Assembly: GCF_002127325.2 (NCBI RefSeq)
Contig: NC_035436.2
Coordinates: 82,333,716 to 82,397,715, forward strand
Source of the DNA: Helianthus annuus
Lineage: Eukaryota; Streptophyta; Magnoliopsida; Asterales; Asteraceae
Reading direction: 5' to 3'
Length of the DNA stretch: 64,000 bases
The position numbers were made by a program, and so were the translations under genes. Under the pieces are notes generated by a model. That model was not told where the DNA came from and made no database searches. It worked only from the letters and a program-made list of their open reading frames with translations. Positions within the stretch are counted from its first letter, which is position 1; each line of letters begins with the position of its first letter. Below, one piece after another: positions 8,457-19,811 of the stretch.

Positions 8457-11400
8457 ATGGATGATCTATTCATGAATCCATTTAGCGACATGTATGCCTT
8501 TGCTGGAAATTCTGGAGACGATACTTCTTCTGACAACACCAATGAGAACACGCCAAGTACAAAGAAAAGCTTATCGGATGCTTTGGGTATAGATAGTGCT
8601 TTCAGAACTTGTAACAAACCCCCGAAGTTGATGACTATCGAAGAGTACAGTCGGTGGGTAAAGAAGTTTGAAGAATGGTTGAAGGCTTTCGCTTATCCTA
8701 GCTGGAAGAGTCTAAAGAACGAATACATTGACGGAGGCAAAACTGGTGAAAGCTTAACATCATCTGAAGAAATAGAAACGTTTGTTGCCGAGCAAAAGTG
8801 CATCGCGTTGTTGTTTCAGTCTGTTCGAGAAGATATAATATCCTTGATCGAGTACAAAACTTCTAAAGATCTCTGGGAAAAGTTGAAATATAAATGTTTG
8901 GGAAGTGCAGAAATAGTGAAAAACAAAAGGAAACTTCTAAGAAAAGAGTTTGATTTATTCGGTTGTTTAAAGAATGAATCAGTTTGTAAAATGATTGAGA
9001 GGTTTAGGCACCTGAAGCTGGAGTTGGCGAGACATGAAATTTTCTATTCTCAAGACGAGTTAGTCGATAAATTGTTTGACTCGTTGCCAGACGAAATGGA
9101 TTGGCAATATTATGCATTGATGTTGAAGAATACTATCAAGTCGCCAGAAGTGTTGACTGTAGATTTACTGATTGAGAGACTAGAGAGTCACGAGCTGGAG
9201 TTAAGGAAAACACACAAAGTCAATCACTCATTTTACCAGCAGAACTTGGATTTGTATTATCCAAAAAGCATGATGCCAAAGAATACATCTCCCAAGACAG
9301 CTTTTTCTGCTGAAAATTCCAACACTTCAAGCAAAGAGAGTCAAAGCAGTGGTTTTCACAGTGGTTCTTCGTCACATTCAAATCAGTCTGATGCAAAGAA
9401 TTTATTTCAATGTAACATCGCTGTAGACTTAAAGAACGCTCAAAATTTCAGCGAGGAGTCGACAAAGCAACAGATGGTTTTCTTAGCATCTGTGCTAGAA
9501 TCATATGAAAGCCTTGTAGCAGTGAAGATAGGCAACACCAACCTGACAAAAGAAGATTATGATCAAATTGATCCTGAGGAGATGGAATTGATCGACATAA
9601 GGTGGTGTATAGCCAGTGCAGTTCGTCGGGCACAACGTTTCATGGAGATAACTGGAAGAAAGTCGATTGGTGGACCATCTACCAAGTTGGGCTTTGACAA
9701 GTCTAAAGTGACATGCTTCAAGTGTAAACAGAAAGGTCACTTTAAGCGTGAATGTCGAAATGCTTATGCTGATGAGTCTGAGAACCCGTTCAGAGAAGAT
9801 TACTACAAGAAAGCGATTTATCATCAGAATAAATCGGAGCCGCCAAGAATGAAGCAGCTTGAGGATAACAAAGAGAATTCTAGAGCTCTTGCTGTGATTC
9901 ACGATGATGAGGGTTTCGACTGGAGCGAGTTGTTACCTGAGGAGGATGCGGTTGGGTATGCATTCATGGTAAAATCTGAACCTGTTCCTTTTAAAGACAA
10001 CAGACCTGAAGAACAGAAATATGCTTACAGAAAGATGATAGCTCAGCAAAGAATGATCAGAATATCTGGTATCTATCTTGAAGCAAAAAAGAGCGAGGAG
10101 ATGGGATCCAGACAGAGAATGTTATCTTGACCCCGAAGGAAACATTGCCATTGACCATAACACTCTCGATCTTGAAACCATAATTAAAGAAATGAAAGAA
10201 GAAGATGAGTATTGGCAAAGGAAATGGTGGGGAAGCGGAGAAGAGAAAGAGAAAGAAAAAGAAGAGAAGCCAAAGAAGGTTGATAATGGAATCAATGACA
10301 CGACTCAAGAGTTGAATGCTGAAAACATGGGAAAGATGGCTGACAAGGTGCTGGCTGCTAAGGCACTTGAGGTAGACTCTAAATCCGTCTCTGAGTCTAA
10401 AAGCCAGGTCAGTTCAAACGCGTCAACGGCTGAGTCAGGCAAGAAAGTCAATGGTGATGTTGACTGCAAAAATTGCATCAAAGAATGCAAAGTTTGTAGT
10501 ACAGTCACCTATCTCAATGGTAAGAAGATTAATGATCTGACTGCAAGAGTCAGAAGCGTTGAGGATCAGATCCTTGATCGTGATAAAATGTTGAAAGCTT
10601 CAAATGACAGATTAAAAGAATTAACCAACAAAATTGAAAATGATAAAATTGACCAAGAAAAGGTTAGGAAAGAAAATGAAAGGTTAGTTCTTGAAAATCG
10701 TCATATCACTGAAAAATTTGAGAAGCTTAAAAGCACGGTTAAAGATAATGATGAAAGAAATGGTAAGACATATAAGGAAAATGTTCATTTGTCGACAGTG
10801 CTTCGGTTAAAAGAAGAATTAATCAATCAACAACTGGATGAAATTGCAAAGTTGAAGCTTAAATTTCAAGAAGCTGAAATTGAAAATGAGCGAATCCAGT
10901 TGAAGCTAAAAAGTTACAACTCCGCAAGCTTTGTTTTGCAACACATTGTTCCAAAACCCATAGGCAAAAACAAAGCTGGCGAAGATGTCTTTTCCGATGG
11001 AACCGGGGTGGGTTTTCATCAAGTTCCACCACCAGTTCTAGACAATTATTCGAAAAAGCAATCTGGGTTGGATAATCTTGAAAATGAGAATGAAGTGAAA
11101 CTTCCAGACACGATTGATGTTACCTTCACATCTTCCGATGACGATAGTGTCCAAACTGAAGTGGTAAAAAGTGTTGTTGAGAATGTTCTAAAACCGGACT
11201 GTGACACTACTTAGGAAGATGGATGTTTCTTGGACAAATACATTCCGAAACAAAAGTCCAAAAACAACTTAAATGATGAACCTACTCTTGTCATGTACAA
11301 GATGTCGGGATCTGATAAGTTGTATTCACATTCTGAGTTTCCTCTGGAGAATGTAAATGTTTCTAAATTGACAAATGTGTTCAAAATGGTTGAAATCGAT

Positions 11401-12154
11401 TTGTTTGAAGTGAAAAGTCTAAAACAAATAAAAAGGCAAATGAATTTTGAGAAAGATAAAGCTTACTACAAGAAACCTGTTGTTCCACCACGTTTTTAGA
11501 ACAACAATCGAAACAATTGGTCGGGTGGTTATCAGGGTGGTAAGAGTTATCAAAAGAGAAATGCTCAAAACAAGAAGTTTGTTGAGAAGAAAGTGTTTGT
11601 GAACAGTTCAAGTTCACTTTCTGATGAAGCGAAAAAGATTTTTTTCGAAATCAAATGAAGAGTTCTTTGAGAAGAAAGCTTCACAGCCTCAGTCTGAAGG
11701 CACAAGTCGGGTAACTGACACCCGAACATGCTTCAAATGCAATCAAGTTGGACATATTGCACGAAAGTGTACCAACTTGAAGCCTAAGACTGAAGATGTG
11801 AAGATTCAAAAAAAGAAAGTTGATGCTAAGGGAAAAGCTCCATTGATTGTTGAGAAAAAGGTCTTGAAAAATGAAAACATTAAAAACAAAACTGAACCCG
11901 TAAAGAATGTGGTAACTAAAATGGACAAGTTTTACAAACGGGTTGCATCACGTCAACAAATTTGGAAGCCTAAAACAGAGAAACAAACTTCAACTCCACA
12001 AGTGAAAAAGGTGGTGAATTCAGTTCCAATTGTAGATGAAGCAAATTTTCCACCACTTAAAGCTAAAAATTCTAAGAAACAAAATGGAAAAGTTGACGAT
12101 AACACAGTATTACCCAAGGCTGGTCAGGCTTGGGTAGACATTTTCTTCGTTTGA
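8457..12154 (+). pseudogene. Copia-B gag (long, two zinc knuckles), broken
   Basis: Gag is the RNA-binding, particle-forming protein. I start it at the ATG at 8457 (MDDLFMNPFSD) rather than at the upstream GTG. The N-terminal part is a copia gag domain (LWEKLKYKCLGS, LIERLESHELEL). Knuckle 1, CFKCKQKGHFKREC, is near 9715-9756. A Lys/Glu-rich coiled-coil region spans about 10540-10920. Knuckle 2, CFKCNQVGHIARKC, is near 11730-11771. The frame ends GQAWVDIFFV. It is broken by a frameshift near 10085 in an A run, stops at 11212-11214 and 11497-11499, and a frameshift near 11640 in a T run. It aligns along its length with Copia-A gag. Its length, over 1200 codons, is far above a usual copia gag. 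Confidence 0.88.
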
Positions 12155-12259
12155 AAACCCTGACTTGCCGGAGCTTCCTTGTTGGTTATCGCGAAGCATG
12201 AATCAGCATCTTTATTGAAATGTGTTTTTAAATCAATTTGTTTTATGTGCAGGAACTTC
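12155..12259 (+). other. Copia-B gag/pol junction
   Basis: Gag stops at 12154 and protease begins in another frame about 100 bp on. The gap holds the motif GACTTGCCGGAGCTTCC...GAAGCATGAATCAGCATC (about 12161-12211), which recurs twice in Copia-A, then a T-rich stretch and ATGTGCAG|G at about 12246-12254. The latter looks like a splice acceptor. How pol is expressed is not shown by the sequence. Confidence 0.55.
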
Positions 12260-12424
12260 CGAGATTAGTTTCACGATGGATTATGGATAGTGGAGCTTCT
12301 CGACATATGACAGGGAAAACTGCATTGTTGTATGATGTTAGGAATTTCAATGGAGGTTACGTAGGATTCGTAGGAAATCAAGGTGGTAGGATTATTAGTG
12401 AAGGAATGTTATCAAATGGGATTG
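12260..12424 (+). pseudogene. Copia-B protease, 5' part before the Copia-C insertion
   Basis: Encodes WIMDSGASRHMTGK, the copia aspartic protease active-site region, and continues to NGI where Copia-C begins. The sequence resumes at 25146 with VTFERVNYIAKLENNLLS after one GATTG duplication is removed. A frame continuing into the LTR to 12498 is an artefact of the insertion. Confidence 0.85.
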
Positions 12425-12824
12425 TGTTGGGATTGAACCCTACCAAAGGAACAGATAATAAAAGCCAAAACTGGATCACAGCAGTAGATTCAGAATAAGC
12501 AGATGTTTGGTTGCAAGTCTCTCCCCTTGAAAGTGGTTTCAACATCTGCTGACCTCCTATCTGCTGATCATGCAAACTGCTGACCTACAACTGCTGATCA
12601 AGACAAAGTCTGATTGAAGAACTAAAGCTCTGCTGCTCAATCTACTGCCCTGGTTCAAGCATTACTGATCATGACAAGAACTGCTGGGTTCACAGCAGCG
12701 GAAGGATGCAGCAGCAGTTTCAGTCTGTTTTATGTATTGAAATGTAATATTAGTAGTTAGCATAGCAGTGTTTGTATAGATCAGATGTTAGAGTTTGTTA
12801 GGAGGTTAGATGTCACTTTCATGG

Positions 12825-12832
12825 TGACGTCA
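12825..12832 (+). promoter_or_regulatory. TGACGTCA bZIP-type site in Copia-C LTR
   Basis: Perfect 8-bp palindrome TGACGTCA, 30 bp before the TATA box. Also present in the 3' LTR (24814-24821) and in Copia-E (54293-54300). TGACG sites are bound by plant TGA-type bZIP factors in stress and salicylate responses. Use here is inferred from position and conservation. Confidence 0.6.
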
Positions 12833-12861
12833 GCTTTGATGTTTAGTGGTTTGCAAGTGCC

Positions 12862-12869
12862 TATAAATA
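12862..12869 (+). promoter_or_regulatory. TATA box of Copia-C 5' LTR
   Basis: TATAAATA within CCTATAAATAGAAC. The same box is at 24851-24858 and, in Copia-E, at about 54330-54337. It is the likely promoter for the genomic transcript, placing the start near 12895. Confidence 0.75.
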
Positions 12870-12891
12870 GAACAGTACTCTGTACTGTTCT
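12869..12891 (+). repeat. Perfect 10-bp stem-loop after the TATA box
   Basis: AGAACAGTAC, a 3-nt loop TCT, then GTACTGTTCT. It is unchanged in the 3' LTR (24858-24880) and in Copia-E (54337-54359). It lies at about the expected transcription start, so it may form at the RNA 5' end or act as a DNA palindrome. Confidence 0.75.
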
Positions 12892-13156
12892 GTTTAGCTC
12901 TTTCACCATCTTCTTTCTGCACGAACAAACACTGAGCTCGGGCTGAGGGGGAGTTTGCATATCATACACGCATTGTAATCAGAGTTTAAAAATAAATTTA
13001 ATCATTTGATTCAGTGTTTGAAAATGTATGATTGATAGCATTTCTTCTGTTTGATTGTGAAAAGTTTTTCCATTAAATTCCGCTGCACTACTCTTCCATT
13101 TGTTCATTTAAATTCAAACACAAATCACAATCAATCCAAACTCAGATCCTAACAAT

Positions 13157-13173
13157 TGGTATCAGAGCTAGGA
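13157..13173 (+). other. Copia-C primer binding site
   Basis: TGGTATCAGAGCTAGGA two bases after the LTR, matching the initiator tRNA-Met 3' end. Confidence 0.88.
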
Positions 13174-13322
13174 CAGTCAAATTTGATCTAACAATCATTT
13201 TGACGTAAATAGTTCAGCTCGAAATTGTTGATACTGATCGTTTATTCGCTGTGTTGAAAAACAGAGTAAGGTTTAATCACCGATAAAGTTGATTAATCAG
13301 TGCCTGTAAAACAACCGGAAAG

Positions 13323-16300
13323 ATGTCGCAATCACAAGATGATAAAAATAACATTGGCTCTTTGTTTAAACCACCTATGCTGAAAAGAAATGAGTACAAC
13401 ATCTGGGAGCGAAGGATGTGTCACATCCTCGCTCAACAAAACACTGGATGTTGGAGGTCTGTCGTTTTTGGTCCTCATGTTCCTATGGTGCCAAGCGCAG
13501 AGGACGCCAAAAAGTCCGTTCCTAAACCAACTGAAAATTACACTGAATTGGATTTTCAGAAGTTTGAACTGGATGCCAAAGCGTTTGGCATCATAGCCTC
13601 TGCACTCCCCAACGAAATCTATGCTGGACTGTTACATTGTAACAGTGCAAAAGAATTGTGGGATGCATTGAAGGAACAGTTTGGAGGAACGGAGGAGGTT
13701 ATCGAAAACAATAGGGAAATTCTGAATCAGCAGGATGAAACGTTTTGTCACATCAAAGGGGAGTCACTAACTCAACAATTTGAATGTTTCAGTTGTCTCA
13801 TCAGTGAACTAAGGCTTGTCAAGGTTACATTTCCGAATGCAACCCAAAATAGCAGGTTCCTTAGATCATTGCCAGAAAAATGGGACACAATTGCTTTTGT
13901 CACCAGGAATTCAGCTGAATTCAAAGATCTGACCCTGACCCAACTCCATGGTAGACTCCTGACCTATGAAAGGGAGTTGAACCAAAAAAGGAGGTTGCAA
14001 GAGTCTGGTAAAGTTGTTGATGACTATTCATTCGGCAGCACAGCTCTGTTTGGTCAGGAAGAATCTGGCAGTAGCAGTAAGGATCAGAGTTATGACCACT
14101 TTATTGACATAACTGCTGGGGGTAACTTTGCCAACTCTGATTCCCACTCTACAAATTATGCTTTCACAGCAAATACTAAAAACCAGATGTCAGATAATTT
14201 GTGTTTTGAGCTGAATGATCTGCAACATTTTGATCCCACTAACTTAGAAGAGATGGACATCTTGCATCAGTTAGCCTTGCTTAGTGTAAGAACAAGCAAG
14301 TTCTACAAAAGAACAGGGAGAAAATTTCCAGGGCTTTGGAAATTTAAGGGTGGGGTTGGATAAGTCGAAAATCAAGTGTTACAAGTGTAGTAGGCTAGGT
14401 CACTTTGCTAGAGAATGTAGGAGTCAAACTACTGGTCCCATAATAACTCACCCTAGCACAAACCCTAGACCACAACAACAAAACACTGTGCACTATACCC
14501 AATATACCCCTGCAGCACATGTTAACACTGCTCATTATGCTGCAACCCCTGTGCCAGTGCATTATGTTCAAACCACTGTTCCACAAATTCAGTATGTTCA
14601 AGCCCCTGTTCCTCAGGCACAAGTGCAACCTGTTGCACCTCAAACAGCTGCTCCAACTGTGACACGACCAGATCAGCTAAGCTTTTTCACATAAGGCTTT
14701 GTTGATTGGAGCAGCATGCCTGATGAACTTGGTGATGAAAATTTTGCTCTATATGCTTCTAATGATGCTTTTAATGATGAATACTGTTTGATGGCATTAG
14801 AGTCAATATCAGAAGGGGATGAAGCTGAAGGTGAACAGCTAAGTGCTGAAACAGTGGATGAAGTTGATGAAGCAGTGGTTACTGCAGTTGCTGGTGAACT
14901 ACTGCTGGAAGAAAGTTCAGAAACCCTGATTGAACCACTGACCGACCCTTGGTCCAAAGAAGACAAGGAAAAAGAAGAGTTGAAGAAAGCTGGTGATGTA
15001 GAAGAGAGAGCTGATGAAGAAGATAATCATCAATGTGATTGTGCCATGATGGCTGCTGCTAAGGTATCACCTCAAGTTCTTGAAAAACTGTGTTCAGAAA
15101 ACTGTGTTATTGCATTTGCTAACATTAAAGAGGTGAATGAAAACCTTAGAGATAAAATCTTGTCTGATGAGGTCAAATTTGAAAAGTCTTTGAAAGAAAT
15201 TAGAAACAAATTGGCTGAAAAAGATAAAGAGATCAGCAGCTTGAAAGAAGAACAAAGCATAACCAAAACTCAACTCCAAACTATGGTAGAAAAATACCAA
15301 GTTTGCAAAAAGGAGTTAGAGTCTACCCAGATCACTTGTGAAAGATGGGTGGAATCTTGCAAAGGGTATGAGGTTATGCTTGAGAAACAGCTTAAAAGCA
15401 ATGTCAAGTTTGGTATAGGTCATAGAAAATATGATGATATTGCAAGCACTGCTGCAATGCAAGCTGTTCCTTCTGAGATCATACCAACCAACAAAAATGG
15501 CCAAGAGGTTAAAATAACCGACAAACTTGGTAACAAAATTACTCTGGAAAGATCTGTGGGATCCTCAACTTTTGAGGAAATTGAGAAATACCAATTTAAA
15601 CCCACATGGTCTGATGAGTGTGATATCCTTGAAAATTTCAAACCAATGGATTTCACAACCACTGATGGTGTAAAAGCTCCAAAAGCAAGAGTCATTCATA
15701 TCAAAGATATCCCAACAGAGGTTCAAAACTCTGTTGCAAAGGAATCTGAGAAAAGGAAGAAAAGAGAAAAGATCAAAAACTTGTTTTGTGAATTCTGTGA
15801 AAAGAAGAATCATCTAACAAAAGATTGTTTTCATCTAAAAGCTTATGATATAAACAAAACAAGCATCATCTTACATGCTGAAAGCTGCACCATCTGTGGT
15901 AAAGATAATCACAAAACTCAAGCATGTGTGTATCTCAAAAACTTTGACATAAAAAAGAATGAATACCTTGCAAAAACATCCTTGAGTCCATCAACATCAT
16001 CTGTCAAGTTCACCAAGAAACAACCACTGTTTGTCCCTGTCCAAACAGCTGTCACAAAACAGCTGAACCAAAAGTCTGTTCAAAGAGATGTACAGGTGAC
16101 TGATGCACCCCCTTCCAATCAATTCAGAAAAGGCAAGGAAAAAGCATCATACCAAAGGATTCCACATGTTTATGAGGCTTACAAAAAGCCCTCTAAACCA
16201 AGAGTGAACAGACATCCTTTTGGTTATCAACAGATGATGGGTCAAGACCCCCAACAGTGGTTAGAGAGAAACATTCCCAAAAATGTTCAAACCCCTGAGC

Positions 16301-16389
16301 TAACCACTGTCCATGCACCTGCCTCCATTCCAGACACTGTTGAGACCCCATCCAAAGCCCTGTTGGCTTTGGAGACCTCTATGAACTAA
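13323..16389 (+). pseudogene. Copia-C gag (long), broken
   Basis: Starts at ATG 13323 (MSQSQDDKNNIGSLFKPPML). The N-terminal copia gag domain contains NIWERRMCHIL and LWDALKEQFGGTEEV. Knuckle 1, CYKCSRLGHFAREC, is at about 14369-14410. A Pro/Gln/Val-rich linker and an acidic stretch follow, then a coiled-coil region (about 15100-15400) and a second Cys/His region with CEFCEKKNHLTKDC and CTICGKDNHKTQAC near 15790-15930. It ends ALLALETSMN. Against Copia-E it has lost 2 bp near 14337 (frameshift) and has TAA at 14692-14694 where E has CAA. The later part (14716-16389) is open. Two separate knuckle regions match the gag plan of Copia-A and Copia-B. Confidence 0.88.
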
Positions 16390-16403
16390 TCCGTTTACTT
16401 CAT

Positions 16404-19400
16404 GTGCAGGGAGCTTCTGCATGCTTAGATAGTCTTTGGTATGTAGATAGTGGAGGCTCCAGGCACATGACAGGATGTAAAGCCCTTCTTCAAGATTTCA
16501 AAATTCATGGAGGGGGTGATATATCCTTTGGTAATAATAGTAAGGGAAAAGTTCTGGGGTCTGGTACAGTAAAGTCTGGGAATGTAAAATTTGAAAATGT
16601 CAATCTTATTGATAATCTGAAATTCAACCTCCCGAGTGTGTCTCAAATGAGTGATAAAGGGTTTGGATCATTCTTCACAAAGGATTGTTGTAGGATTATT
16701 GGACCAGAAATGGTTAGTAAGATTGAAGCAATAATCAAGAAAGGCTCAACAAAACTTGTTGCTCAAAGAAGTGGCAATGTTTATGTTGTTGACATGTCAA
16801 GAGAGTGTCCCAGAGCTGATGCCTGTCTGTTCTCAGCTGCCTCTAACAAAGAGACAGAGCTATGGCACAAAAGACTGGGACACACAAATCTCAAAACAAT
16901 CAATGAAATTTCAAAAAATGGCTTAGTAAGAGGCTTACCACAAAAAATGTTTTCATGTCCTGAACACTGTGTTTCATGTTTAAAAGGAAAACAACACAAG
17001 AGCTCTTTTAAGTCCATTGAAGAGTCCAAAACAACCCAGTGTTTGCAAATGCTGCACATGGATTTGTTTGGCCCAGTGCAAGTCACGAGTCTCAAAAAGA
17101 AAAGATATTGTTTGGTTATTGTTGATGACTTCTCTAGGTTTACATGGACCTTCTTCTTACACTCAAAAGATGAGACTGCAGGCATTTTGCAAGACTTTGT
17201 GATACAGGTTGAAAAGCAATCTGACCATCCAGTAAAAGTCTTCAGGAGTGACAATGGCACAGAATTCAAAAATAAGGAGTTGGATGCCTTCTGTGTGAAG
17301 AAAGGAATTGTAAGGCAGTACAGCATTCCTAGAACACCAGAGCAAAATGGGGTTGTTGAAAGAAAGAACAGAACGTTGATTGAGGCTGCCAGAACCATGC
17401 TTGCAGATTCAGGTTTGCCATTAACTTTTTGGGCAGAGGCAGTAAACACTGCTTGCTATGTCCAAAACAGAGTTTTGATCAACCCCAGGCACAAAAAGAC
17501 TGCTTATGAAATTCTGTATAAAATAAAGCCATTAATCTCATATTTCAAAGTTTTTGGTTGCCCCTGCTTCATTTTGAACTTAAAAGATTCTATTTCAAAG
17601 TTTGCAGCCAAAATCGATATGGGATATCACTTGGGATACTCAACCACTGCTAAGGCCTACAAAGTGTTTAATACAGGGACCAAAGCAGTGGAAGAGACCT
17701 TGAATGTAAAGTTCAATGAACTTTCATCAATGAAAATCCCTGCAAATCCTGCAGAATTGTTTGATCTTGAAAAATTCACTTTTGAAAATACTGATGTCAA
17801 GACTAACACTGCAGGTCCATCAGAGGATTCATCACCAGACTATGGATATGAAATCATCATTCCTCAAAAGTCTGCTTCAAAAGGGAGAGCATCGGTTGTT
17901 CAAAACAGTTGTCAAAGCTCAACCACTGCTACCTCAATAGTTGTTGACCAAAGTAGCCCCTTAACCCCTGCTTCCACCTCATCAAACACTGCTGACAAAA
18001 GTCCTCAAACAGTGGATCAAAGTCAGCAGATGTCCACACCTTTACCTCCAATGCCTCCACCTTTTGAAGCCACTGCTGGGTCATCAAAGTCACCAGCAGT
18101 GGTTAGCTCAGATGATACACATCTACAGCCTTCACCACAAAATGCCATCATTCCATACCAAGGAGAGCTAATCTTCATGAAATCTCATCCACAAGATCAA
18201 ATCATTGGCAACATCAATAAATGGGTGCTCACAAGAAAGCAGTCCCAAAACATTTGTCTTTTTGCTGGCTTCCTATCACTCCATCAGCCAGTCAAGTACC
18301 AAGAGGCACTGAAAGACAACAGCTGGGTAGAAGCCATGCAAGAAGAGCTCCAACAGTTCAGAAGACAACAAGTATGGGAGCTTGTATCACTGCCAGTGAA
18401 TGTAAGTCCTATTGGCACAAAGTGGGTCTTCAAAAACAAAATTGATGAAAGGGGTATTGTTGTCAAGAATAAAGCCAGGCTTGTGGTTCAAGGCTACAGA
18501 CAAGAAGAGGGTATTGATTATGATGAAACATTTGCCCCGGTAGCACGACTTGAAGCTATCAGACTCTTTCTGGCCTTTGCTGTCAACCACAACATCAAGG
18601 TGTATCAAATGGATATCAAATGTGCTTTCCTCTATGGTAAAATTCAAGAAGAGGTATATGTCTGTCAACCTCCAGGTTTTGAGGATCCATTTTATCCAGA
18701 TCATGTCTACAGGCTAAATAAAGCTTTGTATGGCTTGAAACAAGCACCTAGAGCCTGGTATGAAACTCTTTCCACCTTTTTACTTTCCATTGGTTTCACC
18801 AGAGGCAGGATTGATAAAACACTGTTTTTAAAATGGAGAGGAAAGGATTTGATGATTGTCCAGATTTATGTGGATGACATCATTTTTGGAAGCACATGCA
18901 ATAAAATGTGTGAGGAGTTCAGGCAACTCATGACAGCTGAGTTTGAAATGAGTGCAATGGGTGAACTTCAATGCTTTCTTGGTCTCCAAGTAAGGCAGCT
19001 GCAAAATGGTACTTTCATCCATCAAGGCAAATATGCCAAAGAGCTTTTAAAGAAATTTGATATGGATGATTGTAAGCCATGTAGTACACCCATTGCAACC
19101 AATAAATTGGTCATGTCTGAAGAAAAGGATGATTTGGTTGATCAGACCTTATATAGAAGCATGATTGGGTCTTTATTGTACCTAACTGCATCTAGACCAG
19201 ATATCATGTTTGCAACATGTGTCTGTGCAAGATCCCAATCAGCCCCTAGAAAGTCAAACCTTATTGCTGTAAAAAGGATATTCAGATACCTCAAAGGTGC
19301 TCCCACACTTGGTATCTGGTATTCAGCTGATGGTAAAATTGAGCTTTCAGGTTTCTCAGATAGTGACTTTGCTGGATGTGATAAAACAAGGAAGTCCACT

Positions 19401-19811
19401 TCAGGAGGGTGCCAATTCCTAGGCAATTGCTTAGTGTCTTGGCAAAGCAAAAAGCAAGCAGCTGTTTCCACATCCACTGCTGAGGCAGAATACATAGCTG
19501 CTGCAAGCTGTACAGCCCAACTGCTCTGGCTTCAAAATCAGCTACTGGATTTTGGTATCACTGCCTTGAAGACACCACTTATGTTGGACAGCCAGGCAGC
19601 AGAAAATATCATCAAAAATCCAGTTTCCCATTCAACCACCAAACATATCGACATCAGACATCACTTTGTGAGGGATTGCTATGAAAAAGGTTTGATTTCT
19701 CTGCATCATGTTCCAACTAAGGATCAGTTGGCAGATGTGCTAACCAAAGCATTAGACACATCCACCTTTGAAAGCTTGATCTCTAGGATTGGCATGCTTA
19801 ACATGGAATAA
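16404..19811 (+). CDS. pol: Copia-C Pol polyprotein (PR-IN-RT-RNase H), open
   Basis: One uninterrupted frame of 1135 codons. Residue numbers count from a GTG at 16404; no convincing ATG lies near, so the true N-terminus depends on how Gag and Pol are joined. Order: aspartic protease WYVDSGGSRHMTG (~12-24); pre-integrase LWHKRLGHTN with Cys pair CVSCLKGKQH; integrase DDE residues in HMDLFGPV, RSDNGTEF and NGVVERKNRT; copia-type RT from KWVFKNKIDERG with YVDDIIFGS at ~822-830; RNase H with SDSDFAGCDKTRKS and STAEAEYIAAA; C-terminus SLISRIGMLNME. All expected catalytic residues appear present. The gag frame ends 15-17 bp upstream in a different phase, with ATGTGCAG|G between. The protein could act in trans for relatives, which is inference. 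Confidence 0.93.
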   Translation: MQGASACLDSLWYVDSGGSRHMTGCKALLQDFKIHGGGDISFGNNSKGKVLGSGTVKSGNVKFENVNLIDNLKFNLPSVSQMSDKGFGSFFTKDCCRIIGPEMVSKIEAIIKKGSTKLVAQRSGNVYVVDMSRECPRADACLFSAASNKETELWHKRLGHTNLKTINEISKNGLVRGLPQKMFSCPEHCVSCLKGKQHKSSFKSIEESKTTQCLQMLHMDLFGPVQVTSLKKKRYCLVIVDDFSRFTWTFFLHSKDETAGILQDFVIQVEKQSDHPVKVFRSDNGTEFKNKELDAFCVKKGIVRQYSIPRTPEQNGVVERKNRTLIEAARTMLADSGLPLTFWAEAVNTACYVQNRVLINPRHKKTAYEILYKIKPLISYFKVFGCPCFILNLKDSISKFAAKIDMGYHLGYSTTAKAYKVFNTGTKAVEETLNVKFNELSSMKIPANPAELFDLEKFTFENTDVKTNTAGPSEDSSPDYGYEIIIPQKSASKGRASVVQNSCQSSTTATSIVVDQSSPLTPASTSSNTADKSPQTVDQSQQMSTPLPPMPPPFEATAGSSKSPAVVSSDDTHLQPSPQNAIIPYQGELIFMKSHPQDQIIGNINKWVLTRKQSQNICLFAGFLSLHQPVKYQEALKDNSWVEAMQEELQQFRRQQVWELVSLPVNVSPIGTKWVFKNKIDERGIVVKNKARLVVQGYRQEEGIDYDETFAPVARLEAIRLFLAFAVNHNIKVYQMDIKCAFLYGKIQEEVYVCQPPGFEDPFYPDHVYRLNKALYGLKQAPRAWYETLSTFLLSIGFTRGRIDKTLFLKWRGKDLMIVQIYVDDIIFGSTCNKMCEEFRQLMTAEFEMSAMGELQCFLGLQVRQLQNGTFIHQGKYAKELLKKFDMDDCKPCSTPIATNKLVMSEEKDDLVDQTLYRSMIGSLLYLTASRPDIMFATCVCARSQSAPRKSNLIAVKRIFRYLKGAPTLGIWYSADGKIELSGFSDSDFAGCDKTRKSTSGGCQFLGNCLVSWQSKKQAAVSTSTAEAEYIAAASCTAQLLWLQNQLLDFGITALKTPLMLDSQAAENIIKNPVSHSTTKHIDIRHHFVRDCYEKGLISLHHVPTKDQLADVLTKALDTSTFESLISRIGMLNME

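Larger units (their letters stand above)
12425..13154 (+). repeat. Copia-C 5' LTR
   Basis: 730 bp, TGTTGGGATTGAACCC...CTCAGATCCTAACA. Rich in CTGCTGA words. It carries a TGACGTCA site, a TATAAATA box and a 10-bp stem-loop just downstream of it. The partner at 24428-25145 is 718 bp. Confidence 0.96.

Noticed and set aside
16781..17449. 222-residue minus-strand frame opposite integrase (also at 58253-58921)
   Set aside because: Antisense shadow of the conserved pre-integrase/integrase region; it recurs in Copia-E only because the coding strand is conserved.
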